Part shown: in pieces, positions 39,552 to 52,175 of the stretch | Position numbering within the stretch: position 1 is the first letter of the stretch | Layout: every line of letters begins with the position of its first letter | Assembly (NCBI GenBank): GCA_000733355.1 | Contig: JNVV01000010.1 | Coordinates: 538,324 to 602,323 of the forward strand | Length of the DNA stretch: 64,000 nucleotides | DNA from: Falciphora oryzae | Taxonomy: Eukaryota; Ascomycota; Sordariomycetes; Magnaporthales; Magnaporthaceae | Direction: 5' to 3' | Notes under the pieces: model-generated | What the model saw: only the letters and a program-made list of their open reading frames with translations | What the model was told of the DNA's origin: nothing | Databases searched by the model: none | Program-made: the position numbers and the translations under genes

Positions 39552-42231
39552 CTATCGTCGGTTACCGTGGGCGCTCCCATTGTCCTGTGTGCTCTCTCTG
39601 GAGGGGTGTCGGCTAGGAGGCCCCGAGGGCGGCTGGATATTTTGATGCGATTGCGGCCCGCCCATCTCAAGCTCGACGTCGTCGATGGTCGAGGTCCGCA
39701 AGAAGCTCGCCCGCCCAAGCGGACTCCTCCCCGTCCGCATCGAAGCCGAAGCCGGAGCCGACCCGCCGCTGGCCCCGCCTGCAGCCGCTGCCGGTGGCTG
39801 GAGCGACCCCCCTTGCGCTCCTGTAGGCGACTGCATGCCGCCGCCGAGCGACAGGCTCTCGGTGCTCATCGTCGCCTGTTTGTTTGCGAGGTTCAACGCG
39901 GCCGGCACCGCTGAAGCCGGCGATTCTGGCTGATCCAGATAGCCCGACTTGCGCAGGTCCGTCTCCGAGAGGTCGTAGACTTGGCCCGGCGGCGGTATCC
40001 CCGGACTCCGCTGCCCAGAGAGGAACTGGTTGTACTGGTTGGCCTGCGCCATCTCGTACTTGCGCCGGTCCTCATCTCCCATGATGCTCTCTACCCTCCG
40101 GGGTATATAGATGGAGTTGGCCGCCGTCTGCGCCGACAGGAAACTGTCGAACGAGTCTCGGGGATGCAGTGGTATCCGGCCGCGGCCGCCATAATCGACC
40201 GTGAGGAAGGACTCGTTTCCTCCTTGCTGGTAATAGCCATTGGCTCCCATCTCGGGTGCGAAGAACTGGCCGTCGACCTTGGACGGCGGCTGTAGCAGGG
40301 GACCAGGGCCCGGGGCCTTGTGTGCCTTGCTCATCTTTCTCTGTATCTGGGCCGCTGGAATGAAGGTCTCGGGGACAATGTTGAGGTCGTCACCCGCCTC
40401 TTCGGCTTGCTCGATGGCCTCTTGAGCCGTCGTCGTTACGTCTGCCGACGCGGCGTCTGCTCTCGGCCCGCCCCAAGTCCGCTGGCCGGCTGTGAAGATT
40501 CCGTATACCATGTAGTACCAATTGAAGAAAGGATTGAGGACGAACATCATGGGATAGAGCCAGATCTTGAACCTTCTCAGCTTGGCGCCAAAGTAGATCA
40601 TCATCAGCCAGTTCAGACCCAGCGAAATGGCGATGAAGCCGACGGGAAGGTCCGACACCCGCTTGCTTGTCGTGACGATAGCCAACACCATGATGAAGAA
40701 GAGCAGAGCCGTGGTACGAATGGTGTTTTGCATGAACCTGATGAGGATCAGCAGTGGGTACCGCTTCCAAAGACGCCAGTCCGTAAGCATGCACACTTCG
40801 TTGGTGATGAAGCCTAGGAACCAGCGGCGGCGCTGCTTGACCAGTGACTTATACGTCTGAACGGCTTCCGTCTTGCAAAAAGCTGACGTGCACATCTGGA
40901 TCTGATGTCGCTTTTTGGCGCCGATCATGAAGAGATGGGTCAGCCAACGGTCCTCGCCCAAGTGACACTTGGCGAAGTCGAAGAGATCCTCGCACTGCTC
41001 CGCCTTGTCGGCAAAGTAGTACTTGGCCATCCTCCTGAAGGCCGAGAATCGGAGCATGGTCAGGGCTCCAGGGAGACAGGTCACGGCACCGCAGCCAGAC
41101 TCGACAGTGCGCTCGAAGAGCTGACCGTGGATATACTCGAGGTCCTGCAGGACAGTGATAAGGCTGTGTTTTTTGGTGGTTGATGTGATGACACCCGTCA
41201 TGGCAAGCATGTCCCTCGAGTTTCCAGGGCTGAGCTCCATGTCGAAGACGAAGTTCTGGAGACAGACGCGATCCAGGATACAGTCCGAGTCAATGAAGAG
41301 GATAAAGAGGTTGTCGTTCCTCTCCAGGTATTCCTTATAGACCTTGTCGATGAGTTTGAACGTGGCCTTTTGGCAGTGACGCTTCCCGCCGTGGGGGAAG
41401 CGCGAGACGGTAATACGGGCGGCCTTGTAGGTGACGTCGATACTTCGGGGATACGTGTCGAGTGTGAGGGGCACGCCGAGACTCTCGATGGTGTTGAGAT
41501 ACAATTCGTCCTCCTGGTCGCCGTCGAACGAGAGGAAGACGTGAATGCAGGATGGTGGGTAATCACAATCGACGACAGAGTTGATGGCTGTGATCAGGAC
41601 ATCGGGATCCTCCTTGTAGACGGGCATGACGATGACGACCTTGGGAGCCGAAATTTCGTCCAAGACCTGTTTGACACGCTTCTGCCTTCCCAGCTGGTTT
41701 GTGACGAAATGGTAGACACAAAAGAGCCAGGGGATGGTCAGAAGCCCGGCAAAAGCCCAGAAGGCGAACCACTGCAAGGCCACAACCATATCATTGGGCC
41801 AGAGGGCCACCACCGGGCTCGGGAGTGGGAGGGTCACGACCATTATGGGCAGGAAGATGCATCTGGCAGACACGGGCGGGAGGCGAGAGTTAGCAATCGG
41901 TCTATCCGGGGTCGACAGAAAAGCCTGAGAGCGACTGCTGTGCTTACCGGAAGCCGGTGAATAGAATAGCAACAATTATCGCGAGGAACCGAATGGTCCA
42001 GTGCTCAGCCTTTATGAAGACCTTGACGAGGCAGTACATGAAGGCGGCGATCCACAGGAACCACTCCAACAGTGCCATGAGCATAACAATGCCCACGATG
42101 ATTGTGTACACGACCTACAGGGAAGGATAACCACGTTAGCAGCATGTTCCTCGTGGCTTGAGACAGAAGGCATCTTCGACAGCAGCGCCGAAACCTACCT
42201 CGTGCACCGGCCAGTGATCGAAAATCCCCAT
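39552..42231 (-). CDS. chsD: Chitin synthase, class VI (ChsD-type)
   Basis: Three exons on the minus strand give 836 residues: 42231-42199, 42114-41948 and 41862-39552. It is a family-2 glycosyltransferase that polymerises GlcNAc from UDP-GlcNAc into chitin at the plasma membrane. The N-terminal part has several membrane helices (VVYTIIVGIVMLMALLEWFL; LQWFAFWAFAGLLTIPWLFC). The catalytic domain shows VIVMPVYKEDP, the DSD-like FIDSDCILDR, GALTMLRFSAFRRM, LGEDRWLTHLF and QRRRW (residues 410-414). Further helices (TALLFFIMVLAIVTT) follow. No myosin motor is present, unlike classes V and VII. The QRRRW and EDR blocks and overall layout match Aspergillus ChsD. The last ~270 residues are a low-complexity Pro/Ser/Gln-rich cytoplasmic tail. 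The first coding exon is 33 nt. Confidence 0.9.
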
Positions 42232-45200
42232 TTTGGCAAGTGTTTGCTGGGACAACGGCCAGTCAAAAAAGCAACAGAAAAAAAAAGAATGAAAAACGGA
42301 TCCGAAGGTCCTCTCCGAAGGCTGCGAGGTGCCGAGCGTTTAAATGGAAGATCTAGCCAAGAACCTTTGGGAAGTGATTCAGGCTGCCGGCAACCGGGAA
42401 GGCTTTGTGGCCCGCGAGGCGGATAGGGCAGACGGGTGTTTGCATCAAGTGGAAGCAGCACACGAGCTTCAAGCGGCGCCCGACAGGCGGTACACCGCAA
42501 CGCGCAACGATACCTAAGCCACTCGTATAAGCCCTCGACGGGAAAAGAGATTACGGGTGTGGGCTGGAAGAGAGAAGAGAAAGAAGGTAGAGGAAACTCG
42601 GCAGGGGGCCCGACGGATGGGAGCTGAGAGGAGAGGTGCGTTTACGAGGGCTGTCCACACGCCTCGGTCGGCGCCTCGAGTCGCTAGAGTATCACAACCT
42701 CGTGAGTGCGGGAATAACGCCGAGAATCATCAAAGAAGGAAGAGACAAGATCGAACGAGGGGAAGGAAAGGCAGAAAATAACAACGGGTGGCGTGACGTG
42801 ATCCGCTAGATCGAGATGGGCCAGCGGGAGGGAACGAAAGAAGCAAGAGGCCGGGGAACAAACGGGAACACCTGCATGTCAACCAAGCTCGGAGACAGAG
42901 GGAAAGCGAGTTTACCAGGAATGGCGTCGGGGGGGATACTTGCTGTAGGTATTTGAATGATCAAGGTACCTCGCCTGTACGACCGGCTCTGGATTAAGTT
43001 GGTTAGACGCCTCGGAAGGAGTCCAAGCCTGGGCGCGAACTCACGGCCCCCAAGAGGGCACGGGGAACAGCACGCGCCGCCCACTTGGGCCATGGAGATC
43101 GCCGGAGGGACGGGAGTGTGTAGGTCCAGGATGACCCCGAGTGGCGCCGTTGCCGTGAGAGGTACCAGACCTGCGAGTACATCTGATAGTAGCGTTGGTC
43201 GGTTCTTGATAGCATTGACACTCAGGGCTGCCTGTACGGGTCCTAGGCGGGCTTCCCGACGCCCAGATTCAGGGATGGAGGCCGCGCGGGAGTCACAGAA
43301 GAAAAGAAAGGAGGACTGTGCTGCGAATCGGGAGCCTATGTTCAAGAGGGGGAAGGAGCCCGTCACGAAAACCAGACGCCTCCCTCCCATGGCGGCGGAG
43401 AGAAGGCGCAACCAACCAACTGGCATCCCTTCCTGGACAAGACCACGGAGGCCAATTAGATGTACATGACCACAGGACGAAAAAAGAAATAAAAACCACT
43501 CGGTCCCAACGGGAGAATCCAAGTGACACCCATGGATGGATGGACGGACGGGAGGATGCGTCTGTCCGCCGCAGCACTATACGCCAATTTTGGCATGGTG
43601 CCAGCCCCGACGTCAAAGTTGGGCGACACCCGGACTCGGCGCCGTCAGTTCGAGAAGCGACGAAGAGATGGATAACCCTCCAGCTCACGAGCGTCGGTGA
43701 TGAGACGAAAGGGCTTGGCAGGTTGGGTTGGCTGCCCAGACGGATGTCTGAGGAGGGAGGTGGTAGGCACACCTGCCGTACAGCACACTAGAGGACGACA
43801 TGGAAGCGAATTGATGGTGTATTGGATGGCAGGACAAACGCCCGTCCCATGTGCGCAGAGGCGACACCGGGAACGCTGCAGGTACACATGCATTCAATTG
43901 GTTCTGAAGCCAGGTTTTATTGCCGTTCCCTCCACTCTCGGCCATTTCTGTGTGACGCAGCAGAAGAGGGCAGGATTGATGTCGTCAAGAGACTGAATTA
44001 CAAGCTGGAGTCCCGAGCGGAGGGGGCGTCCAAGGTCCGTCGAACCTAATGAGACTCGGGCAGCGCCACGAGGACCTCGGATCTTGCAAGGCAACAACAT
44101 CGTAAACATCCATTGTGGTAGAATACAGCTCCCTTCCAAGATCAAAACACCACTCAAACTTGAGCATGGCGAATTGGCACGGTTTGCGTATTCCGTCAAC
44201 TCATGGGCGATGCTACGGTCCACAACCTCAATATTTCGGGTGTCTTGTCTCCCTTTNNNNNNNNNNNNNNNNNNNNNNNNNNNNNNNNNNNNNNNNNNNN
44301 NNNNNNNNNNNNNNNNNNNNNNNNNNNNNAGCCACAGATGCACAGCATGGTTCGCACTATCCCGGTCCTAGGTCTAAAAGGAGTAACATGGGCGGCGCCG
44401 GCATGGCGCTCGCGGAGCCACGCAGGGGTCCGTGGCCTCACCAGCCCGGTGCTGCAAAACAGCAGTCTGGCCAAGTGTGACTAGTCCGCCGCAAGGACCT
44501 GGGGCCGTCAACTTGCCCTACAGTCCGTGCACAAGCCCAGGTCCCGGGCGCTCACCATGCACTCGCCCGCCCCTTGAATCTGCCGGAGTTCGCGCGCCAA
44601 TATTCCATCCTCCTCGACCGGAGGCCCAGGGGGGCTGCAGCCCATATGCGGAGCTACAACGGTCGTGCAACATTTCTGCAGTGAATACGAGAGTCGATGG
44701 CAGCCAATCAACCGACAGTCCTATCGAAGCCCTTGCACTTCCCAGTCATCGTAGTTTCCACCCGTCGTGCATTATTCGAAAGGATCGCACTTTTTCAAAG
44801 CAATCTAGAACATATTGACCAAGAATCTGACACGCGAGGCTAGCTGGGATCGAACAGCGGCGTGTGAGCGCGGCAGCCATCTGGCTGCTAGCTTCGAGCC
44901 CGCGCTTGTGGTCGGTCGACCGCGCCGCCGCCGCCGTCGTCATCAAGCCCGCGGAGGAGATAATAGTGGCCAGCAGCGTGCCTCATCCTTCCTCTCCCCC
45001 GGATCATCCCTTTCTCCTCTCAACAACCGTCAAAATCGCCGACAACGAAGGCTTCGCCTCTTCGCAAAACTGATCGCCACTGAGCCACCCTGGATCCTGC
45101 AGCAGCGGAGGTGGAGATACGCCGCTTCTCGATCCAGGAACATGAAAGGGTTTCATCGTTCTTGGTAGAGCGACGCGATACCCCCCTCCTTTCCCCTTCA

Positions 45201-45680
45201 CACGCCCATCGATATGCAGATCTGGCCTGAAACCCAGTGCCTGGAGGTCTCGCCTCCACACCTCATGGACGGCGGGTTGCTATCGGTCAGTATCGCAGCC
45301 GCGGGTGCTGTAATCTGTCGAGATCGTCGCGGAGATGATGCCGAGTAGCTCAGGTCAAGCAGCTGTATATGCTGTTGATGTCGCTTGTCTGGACCCTCAG
45401 GGAGTCAGAGTGGCACTTGCTAGGTCCTGTTCAGGCCGGAGGCGAGATTGACGGTATTTTGGTTAGTCATGTTCTTCGGTCGGACTCCCGCCAGCCTCGC
45501 ATATGGCGACGCCAAGGCACCGCTTGACGTTGATGTTGCGCTGGGCGAGTATTTGCGGCCGTGTGTTTTCACTTCCTTGAAGCCCTCAAAAGAGGCGAGA
45601 CGATGAATAAACAACGCTTGTTGCCTCCGGCAAGGCCACGGCCGCAAAACTAGGAACCGCTCATCGTTGCGGGGATCATC
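42232..45680. other. Gene-poor 3.4 kb region upstream of chitin synthase
   Basis: The region between the chitin synthase start and the UPF2 3' end has no recognisable gene. A 73-base N gap sits at 44257-44329. The longest open frame (42806-43522, minus, 238 codons) has no family motif and is probably a chance frame. There are purine-rich stretches at 42540-42790. A candidate orphan gene cannot be excluded. Confidence 0.45.
44257..44329. other. Assembly gap (73 N)
   Basis: A run of 73 N in the gene-poor region upstream of chitin synthase. Sequence on both sides continues without an obvious repeat that would explain the break. Confidence 0.99.
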
Positions 45681-48600
45681 TCAAGCCGGGCTAGCCTCGC
45701 GATGCTGGGAGGTTGTTCTGCCATACCAATCGACGTCACTGAGCTGTAGCTTGCGACTGCGCTGCGCGTTTCGGTCTTTGCCCTGCCTCTCGCCACGGTT
45801 GTGATGATAGGAGGAAGGCTTGTTCTCGTAGTACCCTGTGGAAAATCTAGGATGAGTATTGGCGTTCCGCTTCGATAAAATCCCGTAAAGTATGTTCTCA
45901 CCGTCGTCTGCCTCGTTCTCTCCAAGGTCCAGATTCAGAACCAGATTCTTGATGCGCTGCTGCTCTTCACGCTCGGCCTGCTGCTGATTCTTCATGGCAA
46001 TGGCGAAGTGGGAATCGGACGGCAGCTCAACAGTACGAGTCTAATGGATGCATTTTTACCTATTAGCAAGCATTGCGTGGCTCGGATGGGATGGAGATTT
46101 GATACTGACCTGCTGACGATTGCCTCTCTTGGTGAGCAGAGAGAAAGCCATGGTGCCAGGGGCGTTCGGCACAGGGCCTTCAGAGGCCTCGCGCATCTTG
46201 GGCCGCACAGGCAGCGGGACGTCGAACAACGGCTTCCGGTCGAATTTCCTCGAATCTATGCTCTCGGCCATCATCTTGGCATACTCACGCTCGAACTCGG
46301 CCTCATCTTCCGGGTTGATCTCTTCCTCCTGCCGGGTCACGACGATGGCCTCGTCCTCGGACTCGCTCTCCGACTCCGAATCGGAGCGCTCTGCGTTCTA
46401 AAAGGGGCGTTGTTCAGTTAGCGTGTGTTGGGCGATGGCTAAGGGCTATCCCGCAGTTTGTTACCTGTACATCGTCTTCCTCAGGATCTCCCTCGTCATC
46501 ATCAACAGCGATGGGCAGGTCATCGCCCTCGCCCTCATCAGAAGACGCCCCGCTAGATGCGTCGTCCTGGTCAGCCGCCTTGTCGAGACCCGACGTCTTC
46601 TGGTCCTGAGTGATGGCCAGCTGGAAGGCCTTGGAGGCCTCTTCGAGGTTGGACGCCAACTTCCACTGTGGCCTCGTGAGCGCGTAGATGTCCTGGACGA
46701 TGAACTCAATGTCCATCGGCAGAGGATCTTTGGTGAAGATGTAGTACTGGAAAAAGGACAGAAAGTAGTCTAGCTTCTTTCCCTGAGCACCCCTGTTGAA
46801 GAACATGCCACAGGTCTCGAGGATGGTCGCGATCAGGCGGATTCTGAAGAAATCGTCTGGGAGATCGAACGGATTTAAGCGCCCAGGGACCGGCGGGCCA
46901 CCGTGGCCAAAGGTCAGGATCTTGTACATGGTGTCGAAGACCACGGGATGGTCGAACAGGCGGTAGTTGTAGAGCTCTCCCAGATATTTGGCCTCAGCAA
47001 TGCGGCGCTGGTTGAACTTGAACTCGTTTTGCTCGAGGCCGAAGATGATGGACTCGACTATGTTATCGATGACGGTGACGGTGAAGTCAACGTGATACTT
47101 GCAGATGGCGCCCAAGAGAATGGCGAGGAGGTAGATGTTGCCATACTTGACCCGTCCTGGCTTCGAGAACACCTTCATGAGGATCGAGACGACCTCGGCT
47201 TCCTCCCAGTGAAGCCTCCGAATCTGCTTGAGGACCTTGCTGTAGTTGCGCTTGGAGAGATCCACGTAGACGAGCTTGCGGACAAAGAGCTCCATCGGCG
47301 TCCGTTCCTTCTGCTCGATGGACGGGCGCTCCGGAGGATTGACGTAGTAGATTGCGTTCTCGATGAGCATCCGCTCCGCCTGGCCAATGTGCTGGACCGA
47401 TTTTTTGCGCTGTAGAGTCTCGAGGAAGGACGACATCCTCGGCGAGGTCTCGGGATTTCGCAGCAGGTAGCGGCCGCAATTCTCCAGCAAGCTGCAGATG
47501 ACTTCGATGTTCATCTTGGAGAAGTCATCCAGGCCAACCTTGAGGCAGTGGAACACGACATGCTCAGGGACGATATTGAATTTAGTGAGCTCGGCCAGGT
47601 AGCGGATGTTGCTCAGCCGGACCTGGCTGAGGAAATCCTTGTCCTTGCGTCGCTGAAGGCTACGGAACTCGGTGTCGAGATACTCGACAACGCCCTTGGG
47701 GATATCTGGCATGTGCTGCCCCAGGGTAGCCACCAGCCTGGCCCAGCATGGAAGCAGGTCGCTGCGGCCTTTTGGGACGTCCGTCAACGCCTTGATGAGC
47801 CTGTTACGAGAGGCCTTGGAGTTGAGGAAGCAGAAGTCGATGGCGGTCTGGTCAATGGTTTCCTTGGTCGTCAAGTCCGGGAGGCGGAGAAGAATGGCGT
47901 CCACCTGGGCACCCGTGGTCTTATTGGCAATCGCCGTAGACTGGTCATCAACCGGGTCCGCGGCGGGCTTGGGGGGCTCGGCAGGCTCTGCAGCATCGAC
48001 CCGTTTGCCCACCTGCTCCTCCGCGTCCGGCCTCTTCTTCTTCACATCCTCGAGCAGGATAGCGGGGACCTTGCCTTTTAGATCCACAAGGTTCTCGTAG
48101 AAGCGGCGCTCCTCTTCGTCCTCCCAGATCCCGGCACCTTCGCCCTGACCGCGGAGATACTCGCCCGTCTTCACGAGGCCAATGGAACCGTTGGCGCTTG
48201 CTAAGGAATCCCCAGCCTCCTTCAGGTCCGGCATCTCGGCTCCTATCACGTCGGCGAGGACCTGGGCGTTGGCAGCAAGGCGCTCCTGGGCCTTGACCTG
48301 CTTGTCAAAGTTTGCCTGCCGGTCCTCGAAGACCTCGCCGGACTTGACGTAGGCCTCGGCATTCCTGCGAGACTGGCTGAAGATGGCCCGTTGGTCGCGC
48401 TCAAGATGCGACTTTACATCCTCAAAGTAGCGCCTAAGCACGCTCTTGAAACGCTCCTGGAGCTCGGGCGGGGTTAGGGGCGGATCGTCGTCCTGATCGG
48501 GGCCACCGCTGGACAGCTTGGTGGCGCCGTCCTCCTCAACAGCCTTCCGGCCGTCGGCGCTAGCTGCCTTGATGCCCAATATGTCCCAGCTGAAGGCCTT

Positions 48601-49471
48601 GACAAAAGCGACAAGAAGTGGCAAGTTGACATGCTCGCGATCGTGGCCAAGAAGGTCTTTGAGGACCTCGAGGGGAAACGGCTCGGGTGCGGCGGGCTTG
48701 GCGCCTCCAGAGGCGCCACGGGACTTGGAATCCTGAGGCTTGCCGGCGGGGGTGGGCTTCGGGGTGCCATCGTGGGGGTGGGCAGCGTCTTCGAGGGTGC
48801 GCAGGACGCCGACGAGCCAGAGTTCGGTGACGACGCGGATAAGAACGCGCTGGCGCATCAGACGGTCCCGCTCGTCCTTCTCGCGATTCTCGGCAGTCAT
48901 GGTCTTTAGCTTGGTCTTGTCGGGCGGGGCCATGGCCTGGGCGAGGTGGGAGGCGAGGGGCTGGGTGAACTCGTCGGGGCCGAAGCGTTGGTGGAGGGCG
49001 CTAACAATCTCGACGCCGGCCTCGATCTCAGCAGGGGTCTTGAGGCGGCACAGGCCGTCGTAGCAGGCGGTCACCGTCTCGGAGAGCCATTTGTGCAAGC
49101 TAAGAGTGCGGATCTCCTGCAAGAAGGTGGCGAGATTGGTTGCAGATATGGCGGTGCGGAGGCGCTTTTGAAAGGAGCTGTTCTTGCGCATGTTCGAATC
49201 GAGCGAGGAGCTGACGGCGATGAGGTCTGGGGAAAGAGGGGCCGGGGTCAGAGACGACACAAAGACACGAAAAGCATCCGGCGGCCTCGGAGCGAAGAGA
49301 ATCACGGATCGGTCGTGGCTAACCTTTTTCGCCGGCCCAGGCCCTGTCGTTCAGGGAGCGCAGTTCGCCTTGAATGGGAGGTTAGCGACGGAGCACTCGC
49401 AACAGAGGCGGCAGGCGGGGCAGCGAGCTCCCGGCTCGGCCGAGAAACCTACGCTTCCTTGCGCGATCCAT
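45681..49471 (-). CDS. UPF2: Nonsense-mediated mRNA decay factor UPF2 (NMD2)
   Basis: Six exons on the minus strand give 1135 residues: 49471-49453, 49368-49324, 49226-46465, 46397-46110, 46040-45902 and 45835-45681. Upf2 bridges Upf1 and Upf3 in NMD, mainly in the cytoplasm. The start MDRARKRELRSLNDRAWAGE is followed by three MIF4G helical domains. The first has KRLRTAISATNLATFLQEI, the second TIDQTAIDFCFLNSKASRNRL, and the third carries YIRRL-like RRLHWEE, YVDLSKRNYSKVLKQI and RLIATILETCGMFFNRG. A long acidic stretch (DDLPIAVDDDEGDPEEDD) precedes the C-terminal Upf1-binding part (EFEREYAKMMAESIDSRK, GTMAFSLLTKRGNRQQ). The first coding exon is 19 nt, and intron 1 uses an AAG acceptor. The C-terminal exons are short and the last ends in a basic His/Arg-rich tail. 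This gene is divergent from nitrate reductase. Confidence 0.94.
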
Positions 49472-50930
49472 GATGAAGCGCAATCAGGCGAGCTGCTAGA
49501 AAACGCGTGGGTGTATCGGGGACGAGCGGTGCGGCCTCATCGAGAAGGCGAGGCGAGGCGCTGGGCGACTGAGCGAGCAAGGGGGCGCGGCTGCGAACAA
49601 AAATGGTCTGCGGGGACAGGAGTCATCGGTGAGCTGGAGATGACGAGAGCGCTGCTTGTTGATGCACTCATTGTAGGGCCGAAGGCTGGCGGCGGGCGCC
49701 TGGGTTGCAGGCCGAGGCTGGGGCGCACCTGGTGGGAACGCGCGGTTGCGATGGATGCGGATCGGGGCGAGTCTGCGCGACCAGGGCAGGCGGGTTGATC
49801 CGAGGCTCCGGCGAGCGTCGTCGTCGGGGCGCGATTTGGCGGGTGGGGAGAATGAATGGAGGATACTCGCGGCGGGCAGGCAGCACGGGCGGCCACTGCG
49901 GTGATGCCAGGACCTAGAAAATTTGTGGACCGAAAAATTCACCACGACACGAAAAGCCAACGGGCACTCAATTGAAGTCGCAAACCTTGAGCACGGCAAG
50001 GTAAGCGCAGGCCCGCCGAGGTGAGCGATGGCTATGCGGGCAGGCGTCGACACGCTTTCAATTTTCTCAGCCTACCGATTCTAGCCTGCGAGATACACAG
50101 GTTGTAATTGCGCTCGAACATGGACCCTTCAGCCGCATAGCTCAATAAACGGGCAGACAGATGGTGCCTTCCTGCCAACAGTTTTATCCATATATTCAAT
50201 GTCGTGCTGTCTGTGATGGCCAGCCAGCAGCCAGGCACGCCAGGCCCGGGGATTCTACGGATGCTTTCCGTGGCGCAAGGCGCGTCGCCGTCTGGCTCGG
50301 CAGTGGCGCCGAAACGGACGCGGCAGCACCTTCTCGGAGCGGAACTCCATTACCTCCGCCTGCTTAGCCCGACCGTGGCCGGCGGCCTAGGGGTGTGCGC
50401 ACAAGGCCGTAACGGGAGGGATGCGGGGGTTTAGCGGTCTTGTTTGTCATCGGGTCGGGACCTCAGGCGGGGGGCTAAGAAACGTGGTGTGCTAGTGGAG
50501 TTTACGAAACCCGTGCCGGGACTGGGCAGAAAAGCAAGCAGGGGGTGGAAAGCGAGAACAAACATCCGGTGCCGGCCGATTTACTCACGGAACCTGCCAT
50601 CGGCTGGCAGTGAAGACAAGATGGCCAACGCAGAACCCCTTGGCCTATCCGAGTCAGGTACTATTTCTCTTTCACGGCCTGCTTGACTGGCCCAATCCCG
50701 CAAAGCAGCATCCATCCTACCCGCAACCCCCAAGGAAGAGGGACGCCATGCAAGAGAACGCACAGGAGACGGAGAGGTGTGAATACCGTCTGGTCCTCGC
50801 AGAGAACGAAAGAGCTTGCTTCATGCAACTGTGTGCAGCCTTCGGAAAGATACCTCGAGCCAGGTACCCCGCCAGGATGGGAGCTGAGCCGCTGGTGCAT
50901 CTCCGGCCAATCCCCAAAGCGGGTCCGGCC

Positions 50931-51137
50931 TTATCAGCACCCACAGCACACGCCTGGGCGTCCCATGGAAAGCGCGACTCAATTCAAGTCAGGTATCGGT
51001 TTGACGTACAAGAAAGCTACTCGCATACAAATCGAGCCGATAAGAGCCCTCTGCTGCAGGTGTTCAGATGTGCCGCCTCACATCGCATGCCGAAACGAGA
51101 CGTGCCTGCGTAAATCCGCGGAGCCTGCTCTCTATCG
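50931..51137. promoter_or_regulatory. Candidate NIT4/NirA and GATA-factor module upstream of nitrate reductase
   Basis: TCCGCGGA, an exact 8-bp palindrome matching the site known for the Neurospora nitrate activator NIT4, lies at 51115-51122, about 1.05 kb upstream of the start codon. HGATAR sites for the nitrogen GATA factor NIT2/AreA surround it: TTATCA 50931-50936, CGATAA 51038-51043 and CTATCG 51132-51137. In Neurospora the two factors act together on the nitrate reductase promoter from distal sites. Function here is inferred from sequence and position. Confidence 0.6.
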
Positions 51138-51387
51138 TTGGCCCCGGAGATGGCCCAATCGACGATTGCGCCACCACGGGTGTCTGCCGCCCGTGTGCGG
51201 GCGTGCTGGCGTGCTGGCCCTGCCCAATCCTCTCCTCTCCCTCATGTCAATCCTCTGCCCGCCACGGCCGTTGGCGTTCTTGCTCGCCCGTGACTCCGCT
51301 TCGGCTCTTGCCGTAAAGACACGCCCACCACGCCACCGAACCCCCCAGGCCGGGGAGACGCCGCCGGCCAGATCCTCTTCTCTTTTG

Positions 51388-51849
51388 CTATCAAAGGGCT
51401 GCAGCTGTTGTGTTGTGCCCCTTCGTTTTTGTCTTCGTCCTGCTCTTTCGTCTGCCTCCTCCCCGCCGAGCCTTGCAGGAGGAAAGAAACCAGCCTCAAC
51501 AAGACCAACGAAAGGGGGAGTGTCTCTCTCTGTGTGTACGAACTGATCGTCATTTTTCCTGCTTATCGTCCGCCGCCACAGACATCTCCGGCCCGTGATG
51601 GGCCTGCCCACCTACGAGGTACCTGACTGCATGGTCAGACCATAGCAAGGCTCCATCAGACCCCCTCGTCTGCCTCCCGCGTCTCCATACGGCCAGTGCC
51701 ATTGGCCAGATCTTCCTGGTCGACTGCCTTTTTCCAGATCTCCGGCTGCCCATATCGACTAGAGACCACGTCCCCGGGGGCACAACTTAGCTTGCGTCTA
51801 TCAACCGACTCGCTCTGAACGATGCAGGAAGAGGGCCGGTGCCAGATAG
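51388..51849. promoter_or_regulatory. Proximal GATA-factor sites of nitrate reductase
   Basis: Four further HGATAR matches lie between the distal module and the gene: CTATCA 51388-51393, TTATCG 51563-51568, CTATCA 51798-51803 and AGATAG 51844-51849 (the last overlapping a second GATA). These suit nitrogen-catabolite control by NIT2/AreA. Individual short sites are common by chance, so the cluster matters more than any single one. Confidence 0.45.
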
Positions 51850-52175
51850 ATATACCCGTCGTGGCCTCCACTGCCACTCGAGTTTGACTTCCTGGTTCCT
51901 CTTGGACATATACCCCTGTTTCTGATGTGGCCTATACATAGTTCCTAGCCACATCACCCCAGCGTCTGACAATATACAGAAACCAGATACATTTCTCATC
52001 CCTCTGCCCGAATATTACGCGCCACTCATATTGTCGAACAAGCCACGTTCTTACAATAACACTCGCTTTACTCTTCTGGATTTTGTTCTTTGTCTCTCTG
52101 CCTGTATCCTTCCCTTTTTTTCCCCTGGCTGCAAAATCAAGAGTCTCCTAGATCCACCGCCAGAGATTGCACATC

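Larger units (their letters stand above)
49472..52175. other. Divergent intergenic region between UPF2 and nitrate reductase
   Basis: About 2.7 kb, holding the UPF2 promoter (left) and the nitrate reductase control region (right). It has no recognisable gene. The right half contains a NIT4-type palindrome and seven GATA-factor sites, described separately. Confidence 0.55.

Noticed and set aside
42806..43522. Possible orphan protein of 238 residues on the minus strand
   Set aside because: No recognisable domain, no codon pattern distinct from surrounding non-coding sequence, and no plausible splice partners. Kept only as part of the gene-poor region.
44840..44900. tRNA-like B-box (GGGATCGAAC)
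   Set aside because: The flanking sequence cannot form an acceptor stem or anticodon arm on either strand.
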